Origin: Anaerorhabdus sp036636695
GTDB lineage: Bacteria > Bacillota_I > Bacilli_A > Erysipelotrichales > Erysipelotrichaceae
Strand: one strand, 5' to 3'
Assembly: GCF_036636695.1 (NCBI RefSeq)
Contig: NZ_JAVWNW010000002.1
DNA: 64,000 bases
Positions 15,495 through 25,245 of this stretch are shown piece by piece. Position 1 is the first letter of the stretch, and every line of letters begins with the position of its first letter. The position numbers and the translations under genes were made by a program. The notes under the pieces were generated by a model. That model had not been told where the DNA came from. It was given only the letters and a program-made list of their open reading frames with translations, and did no database searches.

Positions 15495-17451
15495 ACTGAA
15501 AATCCAGGTAACTTTATTACTTGTGTTTCAAGTGATACTAATTGTTTTCTTTAAACTAATGTGGGATGTTAATGTCATCGCATCTATTTTAATTACGATT
15601 ATTGAAATTGCTGCATTTGCGATTTTATTTAAGACGTTTGAAAATGATAGTGAAGAAAGAAATCTAGGAGTTACTCGTATTTTAGGAACTGAGGCAAAAG
15701 ATGCCTTCTTATTTGGCGAAACAGGAATGGTTTCTTATGATGATAATTATGTAATCACTTGGATGAGTGATCTATTTGATGAAAGAGGTTTTAATCGAGT
15801 AGGTAAAAAACTACTTGTATGGCTTCCAGAAATAGATGACTTAATTGCGGGTAAAGCAGATGAAATAGAAATTACATTGGATGATCATATTTATTTAGTT
15901 CATCGTAAAGAGGATGCGCAAGTTTTATTCTTCAAGGATATAACAGAAACAAAGGAATTTAAAAATGCGTATGAAGATGAAAAGGTCGTAGTTGGACTTA
16001 TTAATTTAGATAATTATGAAGAATCAACACGTTATGAAGATGAAAAGCTAACATCAAGTATTAATACAAGTATTCGTCAACCAGTCATCGATTGGTGTAA
16101 AAGCCATGGATTATTACTTCGTCGTTTGAAGAATGATAGATATATGGTTGTTTTAAATGAAGCAATTTTTAGAACTTTAGTAGATGATCGCTTTAGTATT
16201 TTAAATACTGTAAAAAAAGCATCACAAGAACTGGATGTATCAATTACACTATCAATGGCATTTGCTCGTGGTACAAGTAATTATGAAGAATTGGATGAAA
16301 TGGTTATTCAATTACTTGATTTGGCACAAGCACGTGGTGGTGACCAAGTAGCGATTCGTCGTTCTGGTGAAGATGTGAAGTATTTTGGTGGTAGTTCTGA
16401 AGCCGTTGAAAAACGAAGCCGTGTACGTGTTAGAATCATGGCGAACACATTGAAAGATTTGATTCAAAAATCATCAAATATCATTATTTGTTGTCATAAA
16501 GAAGCAGACTTTGATTGTATTGGTGGAGCAATAGCGATGAGTCGTATTGTTCAAGCTTACAATAAACCTTGTTGTATCATTGCGAAAACAGGTGGTATTG
16601 AAGAAAAACTAGCTGCAGTTATGGAAAGTGGCAAGGTTGAATTAGCTGCTCGCCATCAATTTGTAACTGAAAATGAAGCAATTAATCAATATCGTGATGA
16701 TTCTCTAGTAATTATGGTGGACCACCATAGTCTTAAACAATCAAATGGTTCACAAGTGTTAGAACGAGCTAACAAAATTGCGATTTTTGATCATCATCGT
16801 CGTAGTGCAGATTTAGAAGTAAATCCAACACTAGTGTATATAGAAGCAGGAGCATCAAGCACATCAGAGCTTATATCAGAATTTATTCCATATTTATCAA
16901 ATCGTATTGAAATTGATGAACTTGAGGCAAATATTATGTATGCAGGTATTATTATTGATACAAATCGTTTTAAGGTGCGTACTGGAAGTAGAACGTTTGA
17001 AGCAGCGAGTATGCTTCGTTCCCTAGGGGCCGATCCACTTGTTGTTGATGATTACTTGAAAGATACGTATTCTGAATTTGCGATGAAATCTTCAATAATG
17101 AGTACCTGTGAACAGTATGAAAAGGGTATAATGATAGCACCGGTTGAAAACCGTGTTATTTCACGTTCGATTATGTCACAAGTTGCAGATAGTATTTTGC
17201 AAATTAAAGATGTGCAAGCAAGTTTTGTTATTGCGAAGATTAATGACCAACAAATCGCAATAAGTGCGCGAAGTAAGGGCAAAGTAAATGTTCAACGTAT
17301 CATGGAAAATATGCATGGTGGAGGACATTTAACCGCTGCAGCACTTCAACGTAATGGGTCAAATGTGTTAGAATTAAAAGACGAGTTAATCGATGCGATT
17401 AGCCGGTATATCGAGGAGGTTGAAGGAAATGAAAGTCATCCTGTTGAATGA
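15478..17451 (+). CDS. gdpP: Cyclic-di-AMP phosphodiesterase GdpP
   Basis: 657 aa, nearly the length of Bacillus GdpP/YybT. Order: two membrane helices (about 10-55), degenerate PAS (about 80-150), degenerate GGDEF (about 170-300), DHH domain (about 340-500) and DHHA1 domain (about 590-645). The DHH metal motifs are visible: DFDCIGG, VDHHS, DHHRR, plus GGGHLTAAA in DHHA1. It hydrolyses c-di-AMP to pApA and so sets c-di-AMP levels that govern potassium, osmotic and wall homeostasis. GAGGAGG precedes ATG 15478. rplI starts inside its last codons. Confidence 0.97.
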   Translation: MDKLNKLKIQVTLLLVFQVILIVFFKLMWDVNVIASILITIIEIAAFAILFKTFENDSEERNLGVTRILGTEAKDAFLFGETGMVSYDDNYVITWMSDLFDERGFNRVGKKLLVWLPEIDDLIAGKADEIEITLDDHIYLVHRKEDAQVLFFKDITETKEFKNAYEDEKVVVGLINLDNYEESTRYEDEKLTSSINTSIRQPVIDWCKSHGLLLRRLKNDRYMVVLNEAIFRTLVDDRFSILNTVKKASQELDVSITLSMAFARGTSNYEELDEMVIQLLDLAQARGGDQVAIRRSGEDVKYFGGSSEAVEKRSRVRVRIMANTLKDLIQKSSNIIICCHKEADFDCIGGAIAMSRIVQAYNKPCCIIAKTGGIEEKLAAVMESGKVELAARHQFVTENEAINQYRDDSLVIMVDHHSLKQSNGSQVLERANKIAIFDHHRRSADLEVNPTLVYIEAGASSTSELISEFIPYLSNRIEIDELEANIMYAGIIIDTNRFKVRTGSRTFEAASMLRSLGADPLVVDDYLKDTYSEFAMKSSIMSTCEQYEKGIMIAPVENRVISRSIMSQVADSILQIKDVQASFVIAKINDQQIAISARSKGKVNVQRIMENMHGGGHLTAAALQRNGSNVLELKDELIDAISRYIEEVEGNESHPVE

Positions 17452-17875
17452 TGTTAAAAAAGTAGGAAAAAAAGGAGAAATCCTTGAAGTAGCTGATGGC
17501 TACGCAAGAAACTTTCTGATAGCGAAAGGATTTGCAGTACAAGCTACAAATAAAAGTATGGAAATTCTTCAAGATCAAAAGGAAGAACAAAGACAAAATG
17601 AAGCTGAATTAGAAAAAAAGGCAAAAGAATTAAAAGAAAAATTAAAAGAAATCACATTAGAATTTACATTAAATAGTAAAAATGGAAGAGTATTTGGCTC
17701 AATATCAACAAAACAAATTGTTGAAGAACTTGCTAAGAAATATGATATTCATGTAGATAAACGTAAATTTATTGATACAAATCCAGTTGGAAGTTTAGGA
17801 TATTCACATGTAAAAGTGGAGTTATATAAAAATGTAATTGGAGAAATTAAGTGCTTGATTAAAGAGAAAGTGTAG
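17429..17875 (+). CDS. rplI: 50S ribosomal protein L9
   Basis: 148 aa. The N-terminal domain MKVILLNDVKKVGKKGEILEV and GYARNFLIAKGFA is diagnostic. A long charged helix (about 45-75) links to the C-terminal RNA-binding domain. ATG 17429 is chosen because the conserved N-terminus begins there; the open frame extends upstream inside gdpP. It overlaps gdpP by 23 bases. Confidence 0.97.
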   Translation: MKVILLNDVKKVGKKGEILEVADGYARNFLIAKGFAVQATNKSMEILQDQKEEQRQNEAELEKKAKELKEKLKEITLEFTLNSKNGRVFGSISTKQIVEELAKKYDIHVDKRKFIDTNPVGSLGYSHVKVELYKNVIGEIKCLIKEKV

Positions 17876-17883
17876 GAAAAACT

Positions 17884-19230
17884 ATGAATCGTCAAATGCC
17901 CAATAGTTTAGAAGCTGAACAATCCTTACTAGGGACATTAATGGTCTATCAAAATAGTATGACTATTGTGTCTGATGAAGGGTTACAAGATTCAGATTTT
18001 TACTTAGAAGCCCATCGTAAAATCTTTGCGGCAATTTTCGATTTGCATGCAGAAGGTAAACCAGTGGACATGACAACGGTTTCTACACGTCTTAATGATA
18101 TGAATCGCTTATCACAAGTTGGTGGAGTTGAATACTTGATGCAACTTTGTGATGCCGCAGTAACAAGTGCAAATACAAAAACATACACTGAAATTATTCA
18201 AAATAAAGCTTTTATGCGTAGCTTAATTGAAGCATCACAAGTTATTGCAGAAGAAGGATTAGATGGACAAGTTGATATTGATGATTATTTAGATAGTGCA
18301 GAAAAGAGAATTTTAAGTGTTACTAGAAATCGTCGTACTAGTGATTTTAGAACAGGAACAGAAGTAATTAATTCTGTTATCGAAAATATTCAAAAAATGG
18401 CAGATAATCATTCGCCAATTACTGGAGTTGCGACAGGTTTTAAAGATTTAGACCGCTTAACACATGGGTTTCAGCCAGGTGACTTAGTTATTCTTGCAGC
18501 GCGTCCTTCAATGGGAAAAACGGCGTTTGCACTTAATTTAGGAATGAATATGGCACAAATTGAAACTAAAAAAGCAGTTGCGATTTTCTCACTTGAAATG
18601 CCTGCTGAACAATTAATCAGTCGTATTCTTTCGGCAAAGAGTACAGTTTTAGGTGATCATTTAAAAACAGGATATTTATCTAGTGGTGAATGGAATCAAT
18701 TATCTGAGGCTGTAACAGAATTAAAATCAACTAAAATATTTATTGATGATACACCAGGAGTTAGGGTGTCTGAAATATTCTCAAAATGTCGTAAGCTTCA
18801 AGCTGAACATGGATTATCGTGTATCTTAATTGACTATATTCAGTTAATTACAGGAAATGGTAAAAATGGGGATAATCGTCAACAAGAAGTATCAGAAATT
18901 TCACGTAATTTAAAAGCTCTTGCACGTGAACTTAAAGTTCCTGTAATTGCATTATCGCAATTATCACGTGGAGTAGAACAACGTACAGATAAACGACCAA
19001 TGATGTCGGATCTACGTGAATCTGGAGCACTTGAACAAGATGCGGATATGATTATCTTATTGTTTAGAGAATCATATTATGATGATGAGAAAAAAGAGGA
19101 AGCAATTAAGAATGGTATTGAAACTGTCGAAGTAGATGTAGCTAAACATCGTAATGGAGCAACACGCCGTTTAGATGTTGCATTTAAGGCAGATATCAAT
19201 GCGTTCTATAATGTAGACCGTTCTCAATAA
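17884..19230 (+). CDS. dnaB: Replicative DNA helicase (DnaB family; DnaC in Bacillus)
   Basis: 448 aa. N-terminal DnaG-binding helical domain (about 1-105; NSLEAEQSLLGTLM), linker, RecA-like ATPase (about 175-445). Walker A ARPSMGKTAFAL, Walker B-type SCILIDYIQLI, and SQLSRGVEQR with the arginine finger region are present, as is SDLRESGALEQDAD. It unwinds DNA at the fork as a hexamer. No intein or insertion is seen. It follows rplI by 8 bases, the order seen in Bacillus. Confidence 0.97.
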   Translation: MNRQMPNSLEAEQSLLGTLMVYQNSMTIVSDEGLQDSDFYLEAHRKIFAAIFDLHAEGKPVDMTTVSTRLNDMNRLSQVGGVEYLMQLCDAAVTSANTKTYTEIIQNKAFMRSLIEASQVIAEEGLDGQVDIDDYLDSAEKRILSVTRNRRTSDFRTGTEVINSVIENIQKMADNHSPITGVATGFKDLDRLTHGFQPGDLVILAARPSMGKTAFALNLGMNMAQIETKKAVAIFSLEMPAEQLISRILSAKSTVLGDHLKTGYLSSGEWNQLSEAVTELKSTKIFIDDTPGVRVSEIFSKCRKLQAEHGLSCILIDYIQLITGNGKNGDNRQQEVSEISRNLKALARELKVPVIALSQLSRGVEQRTDKRPMMSDLRESGALEQDADMIILLFRESYYDDEKKEEAIKNGIETVEVDVAKHRNGATRRLDVAFKADINAFYNVDRSQ

Positions 19231-19255
19231 ATAAAGAATAGAAAGGGTGGATGCG

Positions 19256-20776
19256 ATGAAAAAGATACTACCTATTTTAATTGCAGCACTAGCTAGTCTT
19301 GCGATTGTTTATCTTGCACCAATGATTGGGTTTGGCGATAGTCAGAGAAGTGTTGAAGCAAATCAACAAGTGGAAACTTCGATTTTGCCTCAAGCCATCA
19401 TTGATGTAAATAAAGAACCAAAAGAAATTACTAAAATATATGATAATGGAAAACTTTTAGGAGTTCTTCATGATTCTAAATCAATTGAAGCAATGTTAGA
19501 TACTGTTTATAAAGAATCATATGAAAAAACGTTTCCTAATACAAATTTGGATATCGGAAAAGATTTATATGAAGTTACAGAATTAAGCTATACAAATTAT
19601 GAAAATATTGATGAAAAAATCATTCAATACATTAAGGATAAAAATACATTTACTGTCGAAGTAAACGCTATTGAAATATCAGATGAAAATGGTGTTATTG
19701 CGGTTATTTATGTAGATGATGTAAAAAAATATGAGGATGCACTTCACAAATATTTACTTTATTTTGTTGATGAGCAGTCACTTAATCGAATTTTAAAAAA
19801 TGAAACTGTTCCCTCACTTACTACTTATGGTGAACGTGATATGAGTATTGAAATACTACAAGATATTTCACTTAAAAAAGCGTATGCAACACCGGATGAA
19901 ATAATGACAACAGAAGGTGAAATTTTAGAATTCCTGAAATACGGAAAAGGTGTTGAAAAACAATACTACACTGTTGTAAATCAAGATACTATTGAAGGGG
20001 TAGGTTCTAAAAATGGAGCTCTATCAGCACAACAAATTGTAAATATTAATGATGATGTTTTATCAGGGATTGATCAAGTATTAACCCCAGGTATGAAGTT
20101 AAATGTTACTTATTTTCAACCACCATTGGATGTGGTAGTTAAAAAGGAATCACTTCGAAAAGAAATTGAGTATCCAGCTTCAACACTCTATATTGAGAAA
20201 GAAGATATGTATACTAATGAACAAGAACTTTATCAAGAAGCAAAAGTAGGTTCTAAAAATGCATTGTATGAAGAAACTTGGATCAATGGAGTTATCTATT
20301 CTGGGGAAGAAGTTTCCTCAATTGTAACAATACAACCGCAACAAGAAATTATTTATGTAGGAACAATGGCAATTCCAAGTCAAGGTACAGGATCATTCCG
20401 TTGGCCTATTGATAATCCAAACATAACTTGTCGTTGGGGATGTTACGCTGGACATAGGGCAATTGATATTCAAAATCGTTATGAACGATATGGTAACATT
20501 TATGCTGCAGACCGTGGTACGGTTGTTGAAGTTAGTTATAATGGAACCAATGGTAACTATATTATTATTGACCATGGTAATGGATTATCAACATACTATG
20601 GACATATGAACAAATTATCAGATGTTCCTGTAGGAACAATTGTGGACAAGGGTGAAATCATTGGCCAAATTGGAATGACAGGTAGAGCAAGTGGTCCACA
20701 TGTTCACTTCTTTATTCTTGATCCTACAGCACCAGGTGGAAGGCGTGATCCATGTGATGGATTCTTGGCATGTTAA
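19256..20776 (+). CDS. Membrane-anchored M23 peptidase with LysM- and G5-like domains
   Basis: 506 aa. One N-terminal membrane anchor (about 3-22). A region around 240-290 (SAQQIVNINDDVLSG, then LTPGMKLNV) looks like LysM, and about 290-370 resembles a G5 domain (IEYPASTLYIEKEDMY). The C-terminal 120 residues are an M23 zinc endopeptidase: GHRAIDIQ gives the HxxxD ligands, GPHVHFFI the HxH ligands, and DHGNGLSTYYGHM the conserved strand. It should cut peptidoglycan cross-bridges outside the cell. A GTG at 19247 is also in frame, but ATG 19256 fits the Shine-Dalgarno better. It occupies the place where walRKHI sits in Bacillus. Confidence 0.88.
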   Translation: MKKILPILIAALASLAIVYLAPMIGFGDSQRSVEANQQVETSILPQAIIDVNKEPKEITKIYDNGKLLGVLHDSKSIEAMLDTVYKESYEKTFPNTNLDIGKDLYEVTELSYTNYENIDEKIIQYIKDKNTFTVEVNAIEISDENGVIAVIYVDDVKKYEDALHKYLLYFVDEQSLNRILKNETVPSLTTYGERDMSIEILQDISLKKAYATPDEIMTTEGEILEFLKYGKGVEKQYYTVVNQDTIEGVGSKNGALSAQQIVNINDDVLSGIDQVLTPGMKLNVTYFQPPLDVVVKKESLRKEIEYPASTLYIEKEDMYTNEQELYQEAKVGSKNALYEETWINGVIYSGEEVSSIVTIQPQQEIIYVGTMAIPSQGTGSFRWPIDNPNITCRWGCYAGHRAIDIQNRYERYGNIYAADRGTVVEVSYNGTNGNYIIIDHGNGLSTYYGHMNKLSDVPVGTIVDKGEIIGQIGMTGRASGPHVHFFILDPTAPGGRRDPCDGFLAC

Positions 20777-20778
20777 CT

Positions 20779-21573
20779 ATGAAATTCGCATTATGTTGTA
20801 GTGGGTCAAAAGGTAACAGTTTTGTACTTCAAGATAAAGATTGTACACTTGTGATTGATTGTGGATCAACACGAAAATATTTAGAAAATTGTTATCGCGA
20901 ATTAGGAATTAAAATCGATGATGTTGATGCGTGCTTAGTAACACATCAACATGTCGATCATGTTAGTCAAATCCAAATGTTTAAAAATAAAGAAGTTTAT
21001 TCTGCACTTGAAATTAATGGATGTAAAAATCTTCATATTCTAGAACCATTTGAATCTTTTCAAATTAAGAAATTGCAGATTACACCATTACCATTAAGTC
21101 ATGATGCTGAAAAAACGATGGGTTTTGTGATTGAAAGTGAAACAGAAAAGTTAGTATATATTACCGATACAGGATATTTGAATGAGAGTTATTATTCTTA
21201 TTTAATAGGAGCAGATTACATTATTTTAGAAAGTAATCATGATTTGAAAATGTTGATGGAATCAAGACGTCCACATTTTGTAAAACAACGTATCTTCTCA
21301 GATAATGGACATTTGTGTAATGAAAATTGTGCAGAGGTATTGATGAACATAGTTACTGAAAAGACAAAGCAAATCTTTTTGGCACATATTTCTGATGAAG
21401 CAAACACACGACAAAAAGCATTAAAAGTAAATACTGAAGCATTAATGAAGAAAAAGAATTTAAATAAGGATTTAGTTATAATTGCATCGGATCAGTTTGT
21501 CATGGTACAAGGAGGAGAAGGAAATGAAAAAGTTTCTCATAGCTCTCATTGTTGTGCTCTTGGTTTGGAATAG
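20779..21573 (+). CDS. walJ: Metallo-beta-lactamase-fold protein WalJ (YycJ)
   Basis: 264 aa. MBL-fold hydrolase starting FALCCSGSKGNSFVLQ, with metal motif THQHVDHVSQ (HxHxDH), then LPLSHDAEKTMGF and ILESNHDLKML typical of the WalJ group. Family work links it to DNA replication-repair and cell-wall control, probably as a 5'-exonuclease. ATG 20770, three codons earlier, is also possible; neither has a strong Shine-Dalgarno, so translation may be coupled to the M23 gene, whose stop it almost touches. Its end overlaps htrA by 50 bases. Confidence 0.92.
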   Translation: MKFALCCSGSKGNSFVLQDKDCTLVIDCGSTRKYLENCYRELGIKIDDVDACLVTHQHVDHVSQIQMFKNKEVYSALEINGCKNLHILEPFESFQIKKLQITPLPLSHDAEKTMGFVIESETEKLVYITDTGYLNESYYSYLIGADYIILESNHDLKMLMESRRPHFVKQRIFSDNGHLCNENCAEVLMNIVTEKTKQIFLAHISDEANTRQKALKVNTEALMKKKNLNKDLVIIASDQFVMVQGGEGNEKVSHSSHCCALGLE

Positions 21574-22606
21574 TTATCTTGCTTTTGAAATTAGTCAATT
21601 AAAAAGTGCTGATACAACTCCTACCAAGCCCACACAAGTATACAATAACAATACAATTAATGGATTTACTTCAGATTTAACAAACGTTATAAGTAAGACA
21701 GAATCGAAGGTAGTTAGTGTTACAAGTAGTGCACATGAAAATCTTGTTTCAATTGGAAGCGGAGTCGTTTATAGTAAAGATGATACCGGCGTCTACATTG
21801 TTACAAATCAGCACGTAATTGCGAATTCTACTGAGATTTTTGTGACATTTGATAATGGTGAAGTATTGCTTGCGAATTTATTAGGTAGTGATGAATTAAC
21901 CGACTTGGCAGTTTTGAAAGTTACTCCAACATTTGAAGTGGAACCATTTAATTTAGGTGAATCAACTGTCCTTAAAAAAGGTGAATATGTCGTTGCGATG
22001 GGTTCCCCAGTTGGACAAGATTTCCAAGGCTCTGTTACATTTGGCATTATTTCAGGTTTGGATAGAACTGTACCTGTTGATTTGAACAACGACGGCATTA
22101 TTGACTGGGAAATGGTCGTATTACAAACAGATGCAGCAATTAATCCAGGTAATAGTGGTGGACCACTTATCAATTTAAGTGGTGATCTTATTGGAATTAC
22201 TACAATGAAATTAACTACGGATGGATATGAAGGAATTGCCTTTGCTATTCCTATTAGTGAAGTAATCCCCGTTGTAGAACAAATTAAACAAACGGGTGAA
22301 GTAAAACGCCCAATATTAGGGATTGAAGGAAAAGATATTGCCCAATTATCAGTTTACCAAAAAAGTTATTTAGGTCTTCCACTTGATCGTACAAAAGGTG
22401 TTCTTGTCACAAATGTATTATCGGGTACACCAGCGAGTGAGAAAGGAATATTAAAAAATGATATTCTTGTTCGTTTAGGGGATACTGAAATTACATCCTT
22501 TAAGACTTATCGCCAAGCTTTATATGCACTTAATCCAGGAGATGAAGTTGAAGTAATAGTTTCTCGTGATAACGAAGACATTACATTCCTCGTTACTATT
22601 GAATGA
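21524..22606 (+). CDS. htrA: HtrA/DegP-family serine protease with PDZ domain
   Basis: 360 aa. N-terminal membrane anchor (about 1-20), trypsin-like domain (about 45-245), PDZ domain (about 260-360). Catalytic triad motifs: VTNQHVIA (His), LTDLAVLK (Asp) and NPGNSGGPL (Ser). It degrades misfolded proteins at the outer face of the membrane. The start is ATG 21524 after AAGGAGGAG, where the signal anchor MKKFLIALIVVLLVW begins. The order walJ-htrA-rlmH is conserved with Bacillus. Confidence 0.96.
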   Translation: MKKFLIALIVVLLVWNSYLAFEISQLKSADTTPTKPTQVYNNNTINGFTSDLTNVISKTESKVVSVTSSAHENLVSIGSGVVYSKDDTGVYIVTNQHVIANSTEIFVTFDNGEVLLANLLGSDELTDLAVLKVTPTFEVEPFNLGESTVLKKGEYVVAMGSPVGQDFQGSVTFGIISGLDRTVPVDLNNDGIIDWEMVVLQTDAAINPGNSGGPLINLSGDLIGITTMKLTTDGYEGIAFAIPISEVIPVVEQIKQTGEVKRPILGIEGKDIAQLSVYQKSYLGLPLDRTKGVLVTNVLSGTPASEKGILKNDILVRLGDTEITSFKTYRQALYALNPGDEVEVIVSRDNEDITFLVTIE

Positions 22607-23079
22607 TTAAGATAGTTGCGGTTGGAAAAGTTAAAGAAAAATATACAAGAGATGGTATTGACGAGTATTGTAAACGATTAGGTCCATATACTAAACTTGA
22701 ATGGATAGAAGTAAAAGATTATCCTTGTGCTCCCAATGCATCTGTAGCTGAACAAGAAATAGTTAAAGAAAAAGAAGGTGATGCAATTCTATCAAAGATT
22801 GGTGATGATGAAGTTGTCATTGCACTTGATTTACATGGAAAAGAATATTCATCTGAAGAGTTTAGTAAGGTTTTATCCGATTTATTCATTTATGAATCAA
22901 GTAAAGTTACTTTTGTGATTGCAGGATCACTTGGATATAGTCAAAAGGTGATTAAACGTGCAAATGTGCGTTGGTGCTTGTCTAAATGTACGTTTCCACA
23001 TCAAATTGTTCGTCTTTTATTGGTAGAACAAATTTATAGAGCCTATAAAATCACGAAAAACGAAAATTATCACAAGTAA
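22603..23079 (+). CDS. rlmH: 23S rRNA (pseudouridine1915-N3)-methyltransferase RlmH
   Basis: 158 aa SPOUT methyltransferase. Typical text: IVAVGKVKEKYTRDGIDEY at the start, ALDLHGKEYSSEEFS in the middle, then the trefoil-knot region FVIAGSLGY (usually GGP/AxG) and the C-terminus TFPHQIVRLLLVEQIYRA ending in NENYHK. It methylates pseudouridine 1915 in helix 69 of 23S rRNA using SAM. The ATG overlaps the htrA stop (ATGA). Confidence 0.97.
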   Translation: MIKIVAVGKVKEKYTRDGIDEYCKRLGPYTKLEWIEVKDYPCAPNASVAEQEIVKEKEGDAILSKIGDDEVVIALDLHGKEYSSEEFSKVLSDLFIYESSKVTFVIAGSLGYSQKVIKRANVRWCLSKCTFPHQIVRLLLVEQIYRAYKITKNENYHK

Positions 23080-23083
23080 CTTC

Positions 23084-23112
23084 TTGTAAGTTAGCAGTTT
23101 TTAGTTTAAAAT
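23084..23112 (+). promoter_or_regulatory. ptsH promoter
   Basis: TTGTAA (23084-23089), 17-base spacer, TAAAAT (23107-23112), directly after rlmH. Confidence 0.65.
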
Positions 23113-23140
23113 GAAGACAGTAAACAGGAGGATTAGAAAA

Positions 23141-23407
23141 ATGAAACAAATTTCAGTGTTGGTAATTGACCCTGTTGGATTACATGCTCGTCCAGCTACA
23201 GTAGCAGTTAACGCAGCAAGTAAATTCAAAAGTGAAGTCAAAGTGGCTTATAAAGGACGTACTGTAAACATGAAATCTATTATGGGTGTAATGTCTTTAG
23301 GTATTCCTACACAATCTGAAGTCGTAGTTTCTTGCGAAGGTGAAGATGAAGAAGTAGCTATCGCAACAATCGAAGAAGTACTACGCGCTCAAAAAGTCAT
23401 CGCTTAG
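23141..23407 (+). CDS. ptsH: Phosphocarrier protein HPr
   Basis: 88 aa. His15 in GLHARPA is the residue phosphorylated by Enzyme I; Ser46 in NMKSIMGVMSLG is the HPr kinase site used for CcpA-dependent catabolite control. ATG 23141 follows AGGAGG; the longer frame from 23111 would start inside the -10 box. It is monocistronic, with ptsI not adjacent. It supplies phosphate to the PTS encoded at 26-29 kb. Confidence 0.97.
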   Translation: MKQISVLVIDPVGLHARPATVAVNAASKFKSEVKVAYKGRTVNMKSIMGVMSLGIPTQSEVVVSCEGEDEEVAIATIEEVLRAQKVIA

Positions 23408-23425
23408 GTATAAAAAAATATAATT

Positions 23426-23459
23426 AAAGGAAGATGCCTTAATGCATCTTCCTTTTTTT
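23426..23459 (+). terminator. Terminator of ptsH
   Basis: Perfect 12-bp stem AAAGGAAGATGC / GCATCTTCCTTT with a 6-nt loop and a T7 run. Confidence 0.9.
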
Positions 23460-23477
23460 CAAAACGAGGAGAAAAAT

Positions 23478-25169
23478 ATGATAGAAGAAAAATATCAAAG
23501 ATGGTTAAGTAACTCGAATACAGATTCAAAATTAGTTGATGAATTAAGAGGTATGGATGAAAAAGCAAAGAATGATGCTTTTTACACAAATATCGAATTT
23601 GGTACCGCAGGAATGCGTGGCATTTTAGGCGCTGGAACAAATCGTATTAACATTCATACAATCCGCAAAGCAAATGCTGGATTCGCTGGCTATATTGCCT
23701 CTCATGGAGAAGAAGCGATGAAACGAGGGGTAGCGATTGGCTACGATAATCGTCATATGTCAAAAGAATTTGCGATAGATTCAGCAAGAGTTTTAGCAAC
23801 ATATAACATAAAATCCTATGTGTTTGAAAGTTTAAGACCAACACCAGAACTTTCATATGCTGTCCGCAAATTAAATTGTTTTGGCGGAATTATGATTACT
23901 GCCTCACACAATCCTAAAGAATATAATGGATACAAACTTTATGATGAAAAAGGTTGTCAATTAGTTCCTGCACTTGCTAGCCAAGTTATTGATCGTGTTA
24001 ATGCAATTGAAGATGAATTATCAATTCAAGCTAATCCAACTGTAGAACAAGAAAAACTAATCACGATGATTGGACAAGAAATTGATGAACAATATATTCA
24101 AGATGTTTTAGGTATTCAATTAAATCCAGATGTGAAAAAGGATATTAAAATTGTGTTCTCTCCAGAACATGGTACTAGCAATATACCAGTAAGAACAATT
24201 TATGATATTGCAGGATATACTTGTATTCCAGTTCTTGAACAATGTGATCCAGATCCAGATTTTTCAAATACAAAAACACCTAATCCAGAAGAAATAGGAG
24301 CATATGAATTAGCGATACAATATGCTAAAAATAATGATGCAGATATTATTCTGGTTTGTGATCCTGATGCTGATCGTATGGGAGTAGGTGTTAAGAGTAA
24401 TGGTGAATATCAAATTCTTACAGGAAATCAATCAGGAGCAATTTTAATTGAATATATTTTGAGTCAATTGGTTGCGAAAGGGAAAATGCCTAAAAATGCC
24501 GTTATGTTTAATACAGTTGTAACAGGTGATTTAGGTGAAAAAATCGCAGATAGCTACCATGTAGAAACAGAAAAGACTCTTACAGGATTTAAATTTATTG
24601 GTGAAAAAGTTGCGAAATATGAAATTAATCATGAAAAAGAATATGTATTTGGATATGAAGAAAGTTATGGTTCATTGATTTCACCATTTGTACGTGATAA
24701 AGATGCACAACAAGCTTGTCTTATGTTGGCAGAAGCTGCTGCTTATTACAAACAACAAGGTAAGACATTAGTGGATGTTTTACATGATTTATATGCAAAA
24801 CTGGGTACCTATGATGAATCACAAGTTTCAATTACTTTAGCAGGGCAAGAAGGAGCTATGAAAATCAAAAAAATTATCTCCGACTTAAGAAGCAACCGCT
24901 TAGAAAGCATTGCGGGTAAAAAAGTAATTGGATGGGAAGACTACGGCACGATGGAAGTTGTGAAAGATGGAATCAAGTCAGAATTAGTTGGTTTTACACC
25001 TTCTGATGTTTTGAAATATTACCTTGAAGATGGTAGTTGGATTGCGGTAAGACCAAGTGGTACAGAACCAAAATGTAAAATTTACTTCTGTATTAAAGGG
25101 TCAAGCTTTGATGAAGTAAAAGAAAAAGCTAGTATTTATCATGAAGAAATGAAAAAGATTACAGCATAG
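23478..25169 (+). CDS. pgcA: Phosphoglucomutase / phosphomannomutase
   Basis: 563 aa, alpha-D-phosphohexomutase superfamily, four domains. The phosphoserine loop is ITASHNPKEYNGYK, the Mg-binding loop is DPDADR, the sugar-binding loop has GYEESYG, and the phosphate loop near the end is RPSGTEPKCKIYF. Length and the TAGMRG motif fit Bacillus PgcA. It interconverts glucose-6-phosphate and glucose-1-phosphate, feeding GlgC and UDP-glucose synthesis. ATG 23478 follows GAGGAG; an in-frame ATG at 23442 lies inside the ptsH terminator and is rejected. Confidence 0.93.
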   Translation: MIEEKYQRWLSNSNTDSKLVDELRGMDEKAKNDAFYTNIEFGTAGMRGILGAGTNRINIHTIRKANAGFAGYIASHGEEAMKRGVAIGYDNRHMSKEFAIDSARVLATYNIKSYVFESLRPTPELSYAVRKLNCFGGIMITASHNPKEYNGYKLYDEKGCQLVPALASQVIDRVNAIEDELSIQANPTVEQEKLITMIGQEIDEQYIQDVLGIQLNPDVKKDIKIVFSPEHGTSNIPVRTIYDIAGYTCIPVLEQCDPDPDFSNTKTPNPEEIGAYELAIQYAKNNDADIILVCDPDADRMGVGVKSNGEYQILTGNQSGAILIEYILSQLVAKGKMPKNAVMFNTVVTGDLGEKIADSYHVETEKTLTGFKFIGEKVAKYEINHEKEYVFGYEESYGSLISPFVRDKDAQQACLMLAEAAAYYKQQGKTLVDVLHDLYAKLGTYDESQVSITLAGQEGAMKIKKIISDLRSNRLESIAGKKVIGWEDYGTMEVVKDGIKSELVGFTPSDVLKYYLEDGSWIAVRPSGTEPKCKIYFCIKGSSFDEVKEKASIYHEEMKKITA

Positions 25170-25201
25170 ATAATAGTAAATTAATATGTTTTAGATTAAT
25201 C

Positions 25202-25240
25202 AAAAGGAATTGTAAAAAATAATTACAATTCCTTTTCTTT
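25202..25240 (+). terminator. Terminator of the phosphoglucomutase gene
   Basis: AAAGGAATTGTAA / TTACAATTCCTTT stem with A-rich loop and T-rich tail. Confidence 0.85.
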
Positions 25241-25245
25241 TATAT

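Noticed and set aside
17393..17428. Longer L9 with 12 extra N-terminal residues
   Set aside because: The extra part is in gdpP and the conserved L9 N-terminus MKVILL begins at 17429.
23442..23477. N-terminal extension of the phosphoglucomutase
   Set aside because: The extra codons are inside the right arm of the ptsH terminator; the ribosome site is at the later ATG.
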